Below are positions 1 to 7,041 of a stretch of 36,273 nucleotides of DNA, piece by piece. Under the pieces are notes generated by a model. That model did no database searches. It was not told where the DNA came from and saw nothing but the letters and a program-made list of their open reading frames with translations. The number at the start of each line of letters is the position of its first letter. Within the stretch, counting starts at the first letter, position 1. The translations under genes and the position numbers were made by a program. Origin of the DNA: Anaerofilum sp. An201 (GTDB lineage: Bacteria; Bacillota; Clostridia; Oscillospirales; Ruminococcaceae). The stretch lies in contig NZ_NFJT01000028.1 of NCBI RefSeq assembly GCF_002160015.1, positions 1-36,273 on the forward strand. The letters are read 5' to 3'.

Positions 1-108
1 CTGCTCTGCAACAATGTCCCTTGGCGAAGCAGCTTTTCTCGGCCGTCCTTTGGGCCGTATCGTGATCCCGGCTTCTCGCTTCCGTTGTTTGGCACGTTCC
101 CGTTTCAC
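1..108 (-). pseudogene. possible insertion-sequence transposase fragment (runs off left edge)
   Basis: Read on the minus strand, this stretch is open and gives a basic, coding-looking peptide: VKRERAKQRKREAGITIR followed by a PKGRPRK-type segment and SPRDIVAEQ. Such Lys/Arg-rich segments are seen in the N-terminal ORFs of some insertion-sequence transposases, but I cannot name the family. It would be read leftwards out of the window. It abuts the point where the recombinase reading frame on the plus strand begins to look coding (about position 110), so an insertion may have removed the front of that gene. Only about 36 residues are visible, so the call is weak. Confidence 0.3.
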
Positions 109-683
109 ATGCCAGCGTAAAAAACATCCTGGTGGAGGAGGCCTACACGGGGGTGCTGATCAACCACCGATCGGAAACCAACAGCGGCAAGGCGAAGCGA
201 TTGGAGCAGGCGGAGTGGTACCGGCACGAAAACTTCTTTCCCGTCGTGATCGAGCGTGACATCTGGGAGAAGGTTCAGCAAAAACTGAAAGCGCAGGCCC
301 GCCCCGCCAATGGAAACAAGGCGAAGCACCGCTACGCCGGACTGATTCTCTGCAAAGAGTGCGGAAGCCCCTTTGTGCCGATGATCCGGTACTGGAACGG
401 CAAGCGGCGTGTGGAGTATGTCTGTAAGGGATACCATCGGAACGGGAAAAGCTACTGTAGTTCTCACCGAGTCCATGAGGAGGTACTGGATGCAGCGGTG
501 CAAGAGTTTGCCCAGACCATGCGGGTCAAGATGGCCGAGAAACAGAAGGAACTGAAGCAGAAGCAAAAAATGTGGGCGTTGAGGAAACCGGTCCTTGACG
601 CCCACATTTTGTTATTACAGGAAAAGGTACTGAAATTTGAACAGGAAATAGATGAGATTGTGATGGAGAAGTTAAGGATATAG
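66..683 (+). pseudogene. large serine recombinase, C-terminal part only
   Basis: The frame encodes the back half of a large serine recombinase (Tn4451/TndX-like integrase class), which cuts and joins DNA at attachment sites of mobile elements. Visible parts are ASVKNILVEEAYTG (end of the recombinase domain), a zinc-ribbon-like segment with Cys pairs (CKECG at about 354-368, then a later Cys and CSSH), and a C-terminal coiled coil ending MEKLRI. The N-terminal catalytic domain with the active-site Ser is absent; an in-frame stop lies at 63-65 and upstream sequence is not homologous. It is therefore a 5'-truncated relic and cannot be an active recombinase. Its last 40 codons contain a strong hairpin (567-610) that recurs at 2074-2117. 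Confidence 0.8.
567..610 (+). repeat. 19-bp stem hairpin, copy 1, inside recombinase 3' end
   Basis: Positions 567-585 pair with 592-610 around the six-base loop AACCGG. The stem includes two G-T wobbles and is flanked by an A tract and a T tract, so RNA from either strand would form a terminator-like structure. The same hairpin, with identical loop and base-pair-preserving changes, recurs at 2074-2117. It lies in the recombinase reading frame and encodes the segment ALRKPVLDA. Confidence 0.8.
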
Positions 684-725
684 AGTCAATAGACTTGCGG
701 ATAAACCGCCTTTTTGCTACAATTA

Positions 726-2069
726 ATGACAGTGAATCACTATTTTGAGACAGATATGCTTCTGGGGGTGAATGCTTTCTTCTACTTCTATTTTTTTGAT
801 GATTTGTATTATATCGAGGATATACAGCAAGCATTTAGAAATGTATGTCTGGACAAAATGCTTTCCGATGGCTATTTCGATATGAGTGCATACATATTTG
901 GACGACTAAAGAAAGAAGATATATATGCACGCCTTGTAGCAAGCAAATCGAGATATGCAGTTTTGTACCAAGGAAGATTTCCCAACAAAAATACGGCTTC
1001 TTCTGTTTGGCGTCAAAAAATGGGAGAAGAATCATATAATGACGATACCAATAGCTCCCAGTGCGAGCTTACATATTTAGAATCCAGTGCTATTGTTAAC
1101 TGGGTCTACAAGACACTGAAAAATTCTGAAGAAAGAAATACTTTCACTAAAGATTTGCTCGGACAGATAAAGGAATTACATGGCATACAAAATGATATCC
1201 GTTTTTCAAAAGGTGTAGTATATAATGCAGAAAAAGTTGAGATACATTTTCTCTCTTCTGTTTCAAGTGTAAACAGTTATGTTTCTTCACTAAAGAAAGA
1301 GGCAGGAACGCTATTTTTCCGAGGACATGCAGATCCAAACTATATTTTACGTCCGTCAATTATGCGAACCCCGCGCTTATTGCAGAACGAAAGCAAAATA
1401 TACCACGAACTGATAATTAATTGCCCTGATGACTTTGAAAAATGTCACACTCATCTTGAGAAACTGGTAAAGATGCAGCACTACGGTTTGCCTACTCGCT
1501 TGCTGGATATTACAAGGAACCCTCTTGTTGCGCTGTATTTTGCATGTGAGAGTAATCCCGAGAGCTATGGGGAACTGGTTTTAATTTCACCCGAGAACCA
1601 TGAAATCAAATACCCACAAAGTGATACAGTATCCATATTGGCAAGTCTACCTGTTTTTTCATACGAGAAACAGCAAGAATTTGGACGATTGGCATCAGAT
1701 CCAACGGTATCACAACATGATTTCAACAAAAAGGTGGCTCGCTTACTTCATGAAGTAAGACTTGAAAAACCTGCTTTTCTGTCTGAAATCAAAAAGGACG
1801 ATCTGGTGAGTAGCTTCATTGTCTATGCGCTAAAAAATAACGATCGAATTATTAAGCAAGATGGTGCGTTTATCCTATGTGGTTTATCTGATGGCAATAG
1901 ATCACTGGAAGAATTTCGCTATAGGGAAAATGGGAAAAAGGTAGTTATACTGATTGATGGGAAAAAGAAGTTGCTTGAACAATTGGAGACATTTTCAATC
2001 AATCGCGCAGCTCTTTTCCCTGAAATCGAATGTGTTGCTGAGTATCTCAAAAACAAGTACACAAGTTGA
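726..2069 (+). CDS. FRG-domain protein
   Basis: This 447-residue protein carries an FRG domain. The name-giving FFRGH segment is at F198-R199-G200 and is followed by a Y-x-LRPSI-R segment. A second block, QHYGLPTRLLD, starts at Q251 and is followed by NPLVALYFA. The biochemical function of FRG domains is not settled; they are frequent in mobile islands and next to defence genes. The N-terminal 190 residues show no family I recognise. ATG 726 is chosen; TTG 714 is an in-frame alternative, and neither has a clear ribosome binding site. The gene is markedly AT-rich compared with the chromosome to its right and sits between two relics of recombinase 3' ends, which suggests horizontal acquisition. 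Role in defence is inference. Confidence 0.8.
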   Translation: MTVNHYFETDMLLGVNAFFYFYFFDDLYYIEDIQQAFRNVCLDKMLSDGYFDMSAYIFGRLKKEDIYARLVASKSRYAVLYQGRFPNKNTASSVWRQKMGEESYNDDTNSSQCELTYLESSAIVNWVYKTLKNSEERNTFTKDLLGQIKELHGIQNDIRFSKGVVYNAEKVEIHFLSSVSSVNSYVSSLKKEAGTLFFRGHADPNYILRPSIMRTPRLLQNESKIYHELIINCPDDFEKCHTHLEKLVKMQHYGLPTRLLDITRNPLVALYFACESNPESYGELVLISPENHEIKYPQSDTVSILASLPVFSYEKQQEFGRLASDPTVSQHDFNKKVARLLHEVRLEKPAFLSEIKKDDLVSSFIVYALKNNDRIIKQDGAFILCGLSDGNRSLEEFRYRENGKKVVILIDGKKKLLEQLETFSINRAALFPEIECVAEYLKNKYTS

Positions 2070-2200
2070 ACGCAAAATGCGGGCGTTGAGGAAACCGGTC
2101 CTCGACGCCCGCATTTTTGCGTTGCAGAAGGAAACTCAAAAGTTAGAGCTGAAAATCGATAGATTTTTGATAGAAAAATTATATGTCAAATCTAATTTGA
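2061..2200 (+). pseudogene. second relic of a serine recombinase C terminus
   Basis: In the frame starting near 2064 the translation VERKMRALRKPVLDARIF and a following coiled-coil stretch ending IEKL align with the last 40 residues of the recombinase fragment at 66-683 (KMWALRKPVLDAHIL ... MEKL). The two copies differ at many positions, so this is a relic of a related element rather than a recent duplication. Nothing of the upstream recombinase domains is present; the piece directly follows the stop codon of the FRG gene. Confidence 0.65.
2074..2117 (+). repeat. 19-bp stem hairpin, copy 2; likely terminator of the FRG gene
   Basis: Positions 2074-2092 pair with 2099-2117 around loop AACCGG, followed by a run of T. 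It starts five bases after the FRG stop codon and would act as a Rho-independent terminator. Compared with copy 1 (567-610), the T-A pair 573/604 is a C-G pair here (2080/2111), and the G-T wobble 581/596 is a G-C pair (2088/2103). Pairing is thus conserved while sequence drifts. Confidence 0.75.
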
Positions 2201-3117
2201 TTTATCTTGCAACTCGTAACTTTTCGTTCAGTTATTTTATCATCAGGGCCGACTTCGCCAAAAAGCAAGGGAGAGTCTGGAATGTGCTTGGCAAAATTTG
2301 AACACACTGTTTTTTCACTATAATTTGCGTAACAATACTTACAGCCATTACGGCATGTATTATATGCTCCGATATCAATGCTCTCAATGCAGCCGCACTC
2401 AAGACGTTGACCTTTATCTTTCCCTATGTCGAGAGGACAATCTAACAGTTTGCTTAGTAAGCGATCATCTATGCATCTTGCATGTTCAATATCGTATTCC
2501 TGTAATTCAATACCTTCTGCACAAGTATCAATTAGTAGACCATAGCTATGGGCAATGGCAGCTAACTCTTTCGCAAGACTCTTTTGAGTTTCTTCTGGAA
2601 AATCACGTAGAGATAAGCCAGAAACATTTTTTGAGGTATTCCGGTAGAAATCGATAAAGCTGATGGTGCATTTTTTCGTATATGGGCTTAATTCTTTTGC
2701 GATTCTTTCGAAATATCGAATATGGTATTCTGGAGTATATGTGTCGTTTAGAAAAATAGGGTCATATCTCCAGATAATACGATCAGGACCAATCATATCC
2801 GATAGTTTTTTAAATGCTGGGATAATATGTTTCTGCTTATTAGGAACATGCGTCTCAACGTCCTGTGCATACGAATTAAGTGTAAACTGAAAATAATACA
2901 TATAATCGCGTAAAACATTCAATTGATTGAGCATTGGAATTGGGTTTTTTGTCCAAAAAACAATCCCATCCACAACATCAGGGTTCAGAGCTATCTTGCT
3001 TATCTGGTGCGCATTCATGGGATTTCGAACCAGTACATAGCCATCCATAATTCGATTAAAAAACCAATTTGAATAGTATGTTGGAATATCTGTTCTTCGA
3101 CTGGCACTTATAATCAC
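2179..3117 (-). CDS. DUF1848 protein with radical-SAM-like C-terminal Cys cluster
   Basis: This 312-residue protein matches the DUF1848 family by its start (IISASRRTDIP), VFWTKNP near residue 53, WRYDP near 116 and the Cys-rich end. C255-x3-C259-x2-C262 is followed by YAN, the spacing that ligates a 4Fe-4S cluster in radical SAM enzymes, but located at the C terminus instead of the N terminus; C241 and C243 precede it. A radical-SAM-like, possibly permuted enzyme is therefore plausible; no substrate is known. ATG 3117 follows the stop of the upstream gene by three bases, so both are one operon. Its 3' end overlaps the outer part of the recombinase relic. The region is AT-rich, like the rest of the left island. 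Confidence 0.75.
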   Translation of the reverse strand: MIISASRRTDIPTYYSNWFFNRIMDGYVLVRNPMNAHQISKIALNPDVVDGIVFWTKNPIPMLNQLNVLRDYMYYFQFTLNSYAQDVETHVPNKQKHIIPAFKKLSDMIGPDRIIWRYDPIFLNDTYTPEYHIRYFERIAKELSPYTKKCTISFIDFYRNTSKNVSGLSLRDFPEETQKSLAKELAAIAHSYGLLIDTCAEGIELQEYDIEHARCIDDRLLSKLLDCPLDIGKDKGQRLECGCIESIDIGAYNTCRNGCKYCYANYSEKTVCSNFAKHIPDSPLLFGEVGPDDKITERKVTSCKINQIRFDI

Positions 3118-3120
3118 GAA

Positions 3121-4017
3121 TCACGCCTCTTTTCTAAACTCAAATATTTGCCAATGAGCTTGCTTGCAAGTAAGTATTGGCCACCAACTGAGCCTTCGCT
3201 TACAATCGTCCTCACAGTGTTCTCCGGTATGACTATATCCAATGCAAGACGAATGCAGTTCCTCTTTTAAGAAATCAACAACTCTCCAAGGGTGGTGAAA
3301 ATCCTCGTCAACGTCTTTGATTTTCTTTTCACGCCAATCTTCAGAAAAATGACAATACATGTTAGGATCATCACTTGAGCGGAATCCATTTTCAAGCATA
3401 GCTCCAAAAAGAGCTTTTGTCCGACACACATCTCGTTCCATGCTGCCTCTGTCTGTGCGTAAGGAAAACATGAAGAAAACTGTCTTGCCCATCGGAGTCT
3501 TTTCGCCGAAGAGCTTTCCGATTTTCGACATTGCAATGACTGGAAATTCGCTTATAGATTTCGGGAAAATATACACATCAGAAGAAAGTGTATGTGCCCG
3601 AAACAGGCAGTCAATGGCATCATTACGTATGAAACGCACATCGTCTTGAACCCGCGCTTCCATTTGATATGCCCAGTCTATCGTATCTATCCCTCTATAG
3701 CGAATCTCACATGACCGAGGGACGACATTCGCGAGTGCCCAATAGTCCAGCATACTTCCGCATCCAATGGAAGTAACAGCTATGTTTTTTCTGAAATTCG
3801 TTCTATCGAGCAGAGTTCTATACATGCATTTGTATTCGAAAGAGTATGCATATGCATAACGAAGCAGATACAGTTGCTGAACATGAATATTTGAATAATC
3901 AGGGATTTTTCCTGCATCAAAATGAACACTCTTTAAATCGCAGAGTCTTACGCCGGAATATACATAGTCTTCAAATTCTTCCAAAATATTATCCAAATAG
4001 TCGTTGATTGTGAGCAT
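3121..4017 (-). CDS. predicted SAM-dependent methyltransferase-like protein
   Basis: I do not recognise a named family for this 298-residue protein. The centre reads like a Rossmann methyltransferase: VTSIGCGSMLDYWAL (glycine-rich SAM loop, about residues 81-95), a following strand with acid (YRGIDTIDWA) and a later strand DVYIFPKSISEFP in the place of motif IV. The N-terminal 75 residues are mainly helical. The C terminus is rich in Cys, His and Trp (GEHCEDDCKRR), which could hold a metal. It is the first gene of a two-gene operon with the DUF1848 protein, three bases apart. Joint action of a methyltransferase and a radical-SAM-like enzyme on one substrate is inference. Confidence 0.5.
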   Translation of the reverse strand: MLTINDYLDNILEEFEDYVYSGVRLCDLKSVHFDAGKIPDYSNIHVQQLYLLRYAYAYSFEYKCMYRTLLDRTNFRKNIAVTSIGCGSMLDYWALANVVPRSCEIRYRGIDTIDWAYQMEARVQDDVRFIRNDAIDCLFRAHTLSSDVYIFPKSISEFPVIAMSKIGKLFGEKTPMGKTVFFMFSLRTDRGSMERDVCRTKALFGAMLENGFRSSDDPNMYCHFSEDWREKKIKDVDEDFHHPWRVVDFLKEELHSSCIGYSHTGEHCEDDCKRRLSWWPILTCKQAHWQIFEFRKEA

Positions 4018-4075
4018 TTAGACACCACCATTCAACATGTTTATTAAATATCTAACGGAAACTGGCTGCTAAAAG

Positions 4076-4116
4076 CAAAAAGCTACATTTCGTCTTTAAA
4101 TGGAGAAATGCAGCTT
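4076..4116 (-). terminator. Rho-independent terminator after tRNA-Leu
   Basis: Minus-strand RNA forms an 11-bp stem (4105-4115 with 4081-4091, one G-U pair), followed by TTTTTGCTTTT. It directly follows the tRNA gene. Confidence 0.75.
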
Positions 4117-4122
4117 GCTATT

Positions 4123-4207
<85 letters not shown>

Positions 4208-4341
4208 ATATTCAGTTTCCCTCTATTTTTACTCGGGGAGGGGATGCCCGAGGCGGAGCGTTGCGCTTGAGCCGCGTCTATAAAAACAGGCCAGGCCCGC
4301 TTTTATCTGGTTGATGGGAAATTCTTCACTAAGGTGACAGC

Positions 4342-4380
<39 letters not shown>

Positions 4381-4527
4381 GTATCTGCTTTTTTCAGCGC
4401 ACAGGCAGAAGCGCCTGCCATGCTGCTTCTATATTATATAAAACAGGCGGCGCTGTGTCAATTGGATTATTCACGGTTCTCCGGGGGAATACTATTTCCA
4501 CAATCCGCCGCAAAAGGAGAGAGAACT

Positions 4528-5235
4528 GTGAACACAAATATGCAACCGCAGACAGAGGCTGTCGATATACGGGCGTTCTTCGCAGCTTTGCAGAAAAACA
4601 TCCTGCTCATCGCGCTGCTCGCCCTGGCGTTTGGCGCAGCCGGACTTTTCGGCACACAGCTTCTGGTCACGCCGCTGTACCAGGCAAAGGCATCCATGAT
4701 CGTAAACGCCGACCCCACCCAATCCCGCCCCACCGTGACAAGCGATCAGATCAATTCCGCCAAACAGCTGGTGGACACCTACGCCGTGCTGCTCACCAGC
4801 AGCAGTATGACCGGGCGGATCCGGCAGGACCTGAGCATATCTCTCACCGATCAGGAACTGGCCGGGCGCATCTCGATCTCCGCCGTCAACAACACGCAGA
4901 TCATGCAGCTCACCGTCAGCGATCCCAGCCCAACGCAGGCGCAGGCCATCGCACAGAGCCTGGTGGAGAATGCGCCTGCCGTCATTGCGCAGATGACCGA
5001 CATGGATTCCCGCAGCGTCAAGACTGTGGCCGACGCCGTTGTGGGCAGCGAGCCGGTCAATCTGCATCCTCTGCGCAACGGGCTGATCGGGCTTCTTCTG
5101 GGCGGCGCGCTGGGGATCGGCGTCTCTGTACTTCGCGTGATGCTGAACAATCGTTTTCTGACAGACGAGGATGTCCGCCGGCAGCTGAATCTGCCGGTTT
5201 TGGGCGTGATCCCCGTCACAGATACAGCCGGTTAA
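4528..5235 (+). CDS. Wzz/YveK-type polysaccharide chain-length protein
   Basis: This 235-residue protein has the Wzz layout: a cytoplasmic N terminus, a membrane segment at about residues 22-44, an extracytoplasmic stretch, a second membrane segment near 185-207 (GLIGLLLGGALGIGVSVL) and a short cytoplasmic tail ending LGVIPVTD. In Firmicutes such proteins (YveK, CapA, CpsC) activate the BY-kinase encoded next and set exopolysaccharide chain length at the membrane. Start: GTG 4528 is preceded by AAAGGAGAGAG at 4513-4523; upstream in-frame ATGs lack such a site. The kinase gene follows after 13 bases. Confidence 0.85.
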   Translation: MNTNMQPQTEAVDIRAFFAALQKNILLIALLALAFGAAGLFGTQLLVTPLYQAKASMIVNADPTQSRPTVTSDQINSAKQLVDTYAVLLTSSSMTGRIRQDLSISLTDQELAGRISISAVNNTQIMQLTVSDPSPTQAQAIAQSLVENAPAVIAQMTDMDSRSVKTVADAVVGSEPVNLHPLRNGLIGLLLGGALGIGVSVLRVMLNNRFLTDEDVRRQLNLPVLGVIPVTDTAG

Positions 5236-5248
5236 AGGGAGGATCTGT

Positions 5249-5992
5249 ATGAATCTGTGGACGTCTTCCGCTGCCCGCACACAGCCAAGCGTGGAGCGCA
5301 TCTTCCGCCCTGCCGACGCGACTGCCCCCTTCCCCTACCAGGAAGCCTATAAGACCCTGCGCACAAACCTGAAATTTATGGCGCTGGGCGGCGATTACCG
5401 GCGCATCCTTGTCACCGGCGCCATTCAGGGAGAGGGAAAGAGCAGCGTTTCTGCGAACCTGGCGCTGGTGCTGGCGGAAACCGAAAATCGAGTGCTGCTG
5501 ATCGACTGCGACTTGCGCAAGCCCATCCTGCACCGCTATCTCCGCCTGCAGCGGCGGCAGGGCCGCGGGCTGCTGGGAGCGTTGGCCGGGATGCCGCTGG
5601 AAAACTGCATCCAGCACGCCGCGCGCTATAATATCGACGTGATGACGGTGGATTTCACGCCGCCCAATCCCACCGAGCTGTTGGGCAGCCCCAAGATGAA
5701 GCAGCTGCTGGAACAGCTGGCCGCGCAGTACGACTATCTCATTCTGGATGCGCCTCCTGCCGCGGTGGTCACCGACGCCGCGGTGCTGAGCCAGTATTCC
5801 GACGGCGTCCTGCTGGTGATCCGGCAGCGATATGCCACCTTCCAGCAGGTGCGGCGCGCGGTGGAGAATCTGCGCCAGGTGAACGCGAACATCCTGGGAG
5901 CGGTGCTGAACAGCTACCGCCCCGAAGGCCCCCGGGCCGAGCGCGAACTGTACACCTACTATTACAGCGAACATCCGCATCGCCCGGAATGA
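5249..5992 (+). CDS. CpsD/YwqD-type bacterial tyrosine kinase (BY-kinase)
   Basis: This 247-residue P-loop protein-tyrosine kinase acts with the preceding membrane protein in exopolysaccharide synthesis. Walker A is GAIQGEGKSS (57-66), Walker A' LLIDCDLRK (83-91) and Walker B YDYLILDAPP (161-170). The tail carries a tyrosine cluster (Y235, Y237-Y239), the usual autophosphorylation site. EAYKTLRTNLKF near 32-43 is the family's oligomerisation motif. ATG 5249 has GGGAGG just upstream. The expected glycosyltransferases, flippase and polymerase are not in this window; only a reductase follows, so the locus is short or the rest is elsewhere. Confidence 0.92.
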   Translation: MNLWTSSAARTQPSVERIFRPADATAPFPYQEAYKTLRTNLKFMALGGDYRRILVTGAIQGEGKSSVSANLALVLAETENRVLLIDCDLRKPILHRYLRLQRRQGRGLLGALAGMPLENCIQHAARYNIDVMTVDFTPPNPTELLGSPKMKQLLEQLAAQYDYLILDAPPAAVVTDAAVLSQYSDGVLLVIRQRYATFQQVRRAVENLRQVNANILGAVLNSYRPEGPRAERELYTYYYSEHPHRPE

Positions 5993-5995
5993 CCC

Positions 5996-6025
5996 TTGCC
6001 TTCCCTGTCCCGGCGGCGCTATAAT
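5996..6025 (+). promoter_or_regulatory. sigma-A-type promoter for the RmlD-like gene
   Basis: TTGCCT (5996-6001) and a perfect TATAAT (6020-6025) are separated by 18 bp, starting right after the kinase stop codon and 31 bp before the next start. The reductase gene can therefore be transcribed independently of wzz-kinase. Confidence 0.7.
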
Positions 6026-6055
6026 ACAGCTATACCACAGCAGGGAGGTCTTTGC

Positions 6056-6901
6056 ATGAAACGCATCCTCATCACTGGCGGCAGCGGGTTTCTGGGCAGC
6101 CGGCTCGCCGAGGCACTGGCCGGTGAAAACACCGTATGGGCCCCGTCCCGCAGGGAGCTGGATTTCACCAGCGCCGCTTCTGTCGCCGCCGCCTTCGCTT
6201 CTTTCCATCCCACGCACCTTGTGCACTGCGGTGCGGTTTCGGATGTGGGAATGTGCGAAAAACAGCCGCAGCAAAGCCGTATCGTGAATGTGGACGGCCC
6301 GGCGCTGCTCGCGCGTGCATCCGCAGAAAACGGCGCACGGATGATCTTTTGCAGCTCCGATCAGGTATACTGGGACGGACACACCTGCCCCGGCCGTCCC
6401 TGGCGTGAGGACGACGGCTGCTGTCCCGGCACACAATACGGACGCCAGAAGCTGGAAGCGGAACGCCTGTGCGCACAGCTGTGTCCCGACACCGTATCCC
6501 TGCGCCTGAGCTGGATGTACGACGCAATGGCGCGCCCCGGCCAGCACGGCGACCTGGTGCAGACGCTGCACCAAATGGCGATGAGCGGAGAAAGCCGCGG
6601 TTTTGCCTGCCGCGACCTGCGCGGTGTGACCTGGGCGGAGGACGTGGCGGCGCATTTTGCGGCAGCGTTGGAGCTGCCGGCCGGCGTGTGGAACTTCGGC
6701 AGCCCCAACACGGGGGAGATTTCGGCGCTGGAGCTGGCACGCACGGGATTGGCCGCGCTGGGCGCGGATGTGAACCTGGCCGTTCCGCTGGATCTTCCCC
6801 CGCGGGAACTGCGCATGGACCCGTCCCGCACGGCCGCCGCCGGGATCTGCTTTGGAGAAACGGCGCTGCGGCTGGAGGAATGTCTGCGCCGCGGCCGCTG
6901 A
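6056..6901 (+). CDS. RmlD-like NAD(P)-dependent sugar nucleotide reductase
   Basis: This 281-residue extended short-chain dehydrogenase has the Rossmann motif GGSGFLG (8-14), a CSSDQVYWDG strand at 99-108 and the catalytic pair Y128-x3-K132. The closest named family by pattern is dTDP-4-dehydrorhamnose reductase (RmlD), the last step of dTDP-rhamnose synthesis; the first three enzymes are not nearby, so another sugar-nucleotide substrate is possible. ATG 6056 has GGGAGG at 6044-6049. It sits behind its own promoter and ends at a strong terminator. Confidence 0.75.
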   Translation: MKRILITGGSGFLGSRLAEALAGENTVWAPSRRELDFTSAASVAAAFASFHPTHLVHCGAVSDVGMCEKQPQQSRIVNVDGPALLARASAENGARMIFCSSDQVYWDGHTCPGRPWREDDGCCPGTQYGRQKLEAERLCAQLCPDTVSLRLSWMYDAMARPGQHGDLVQTLHQMAMSGESRGFACRDLRGVTWAEDVAAHFAAALELPAGVWNFGSPNTGEISALELARTGLAALGADVNLAVPLDLPPRELRMDPSRTAAAGICFGETALRLEECLRRGR

Positions 6902-6967
6902 AGGCCGTTCCGGCCGACGGTCTCCGCTTTCGGCGCTCGATGCCCGGCAATGGCATCCATATACACC

Positions 6968-7009
6968 AAAGGACCGGCAGCCCCGTTTTACAGGGTTGCC
7001 GGTCCTTTT
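6968..7009 (+). terminator. bidirectional terminator between convergent genes
   Basis: The arm AAAGGACCGGCAGCCC pairs with GGGTTGCCGGTCCTTTT (one G-U pair) around a short loop; the A/T-rich ends allow use on both strands. It serves the reductase gene and the convergent GH101 gene. Confidence 0.8.
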
Positions 7010-7041
7010 GGCTTGGATAGGAAAGGAAGGAATGAACTGTC

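Noticed and set aside
5216-6655. 479-codon minus-strand frame opposite the BY-kinase and reductase genes
   Set aside because: The sense strand carries full Walker and dehydrogenase motifs; the antisense product has none.
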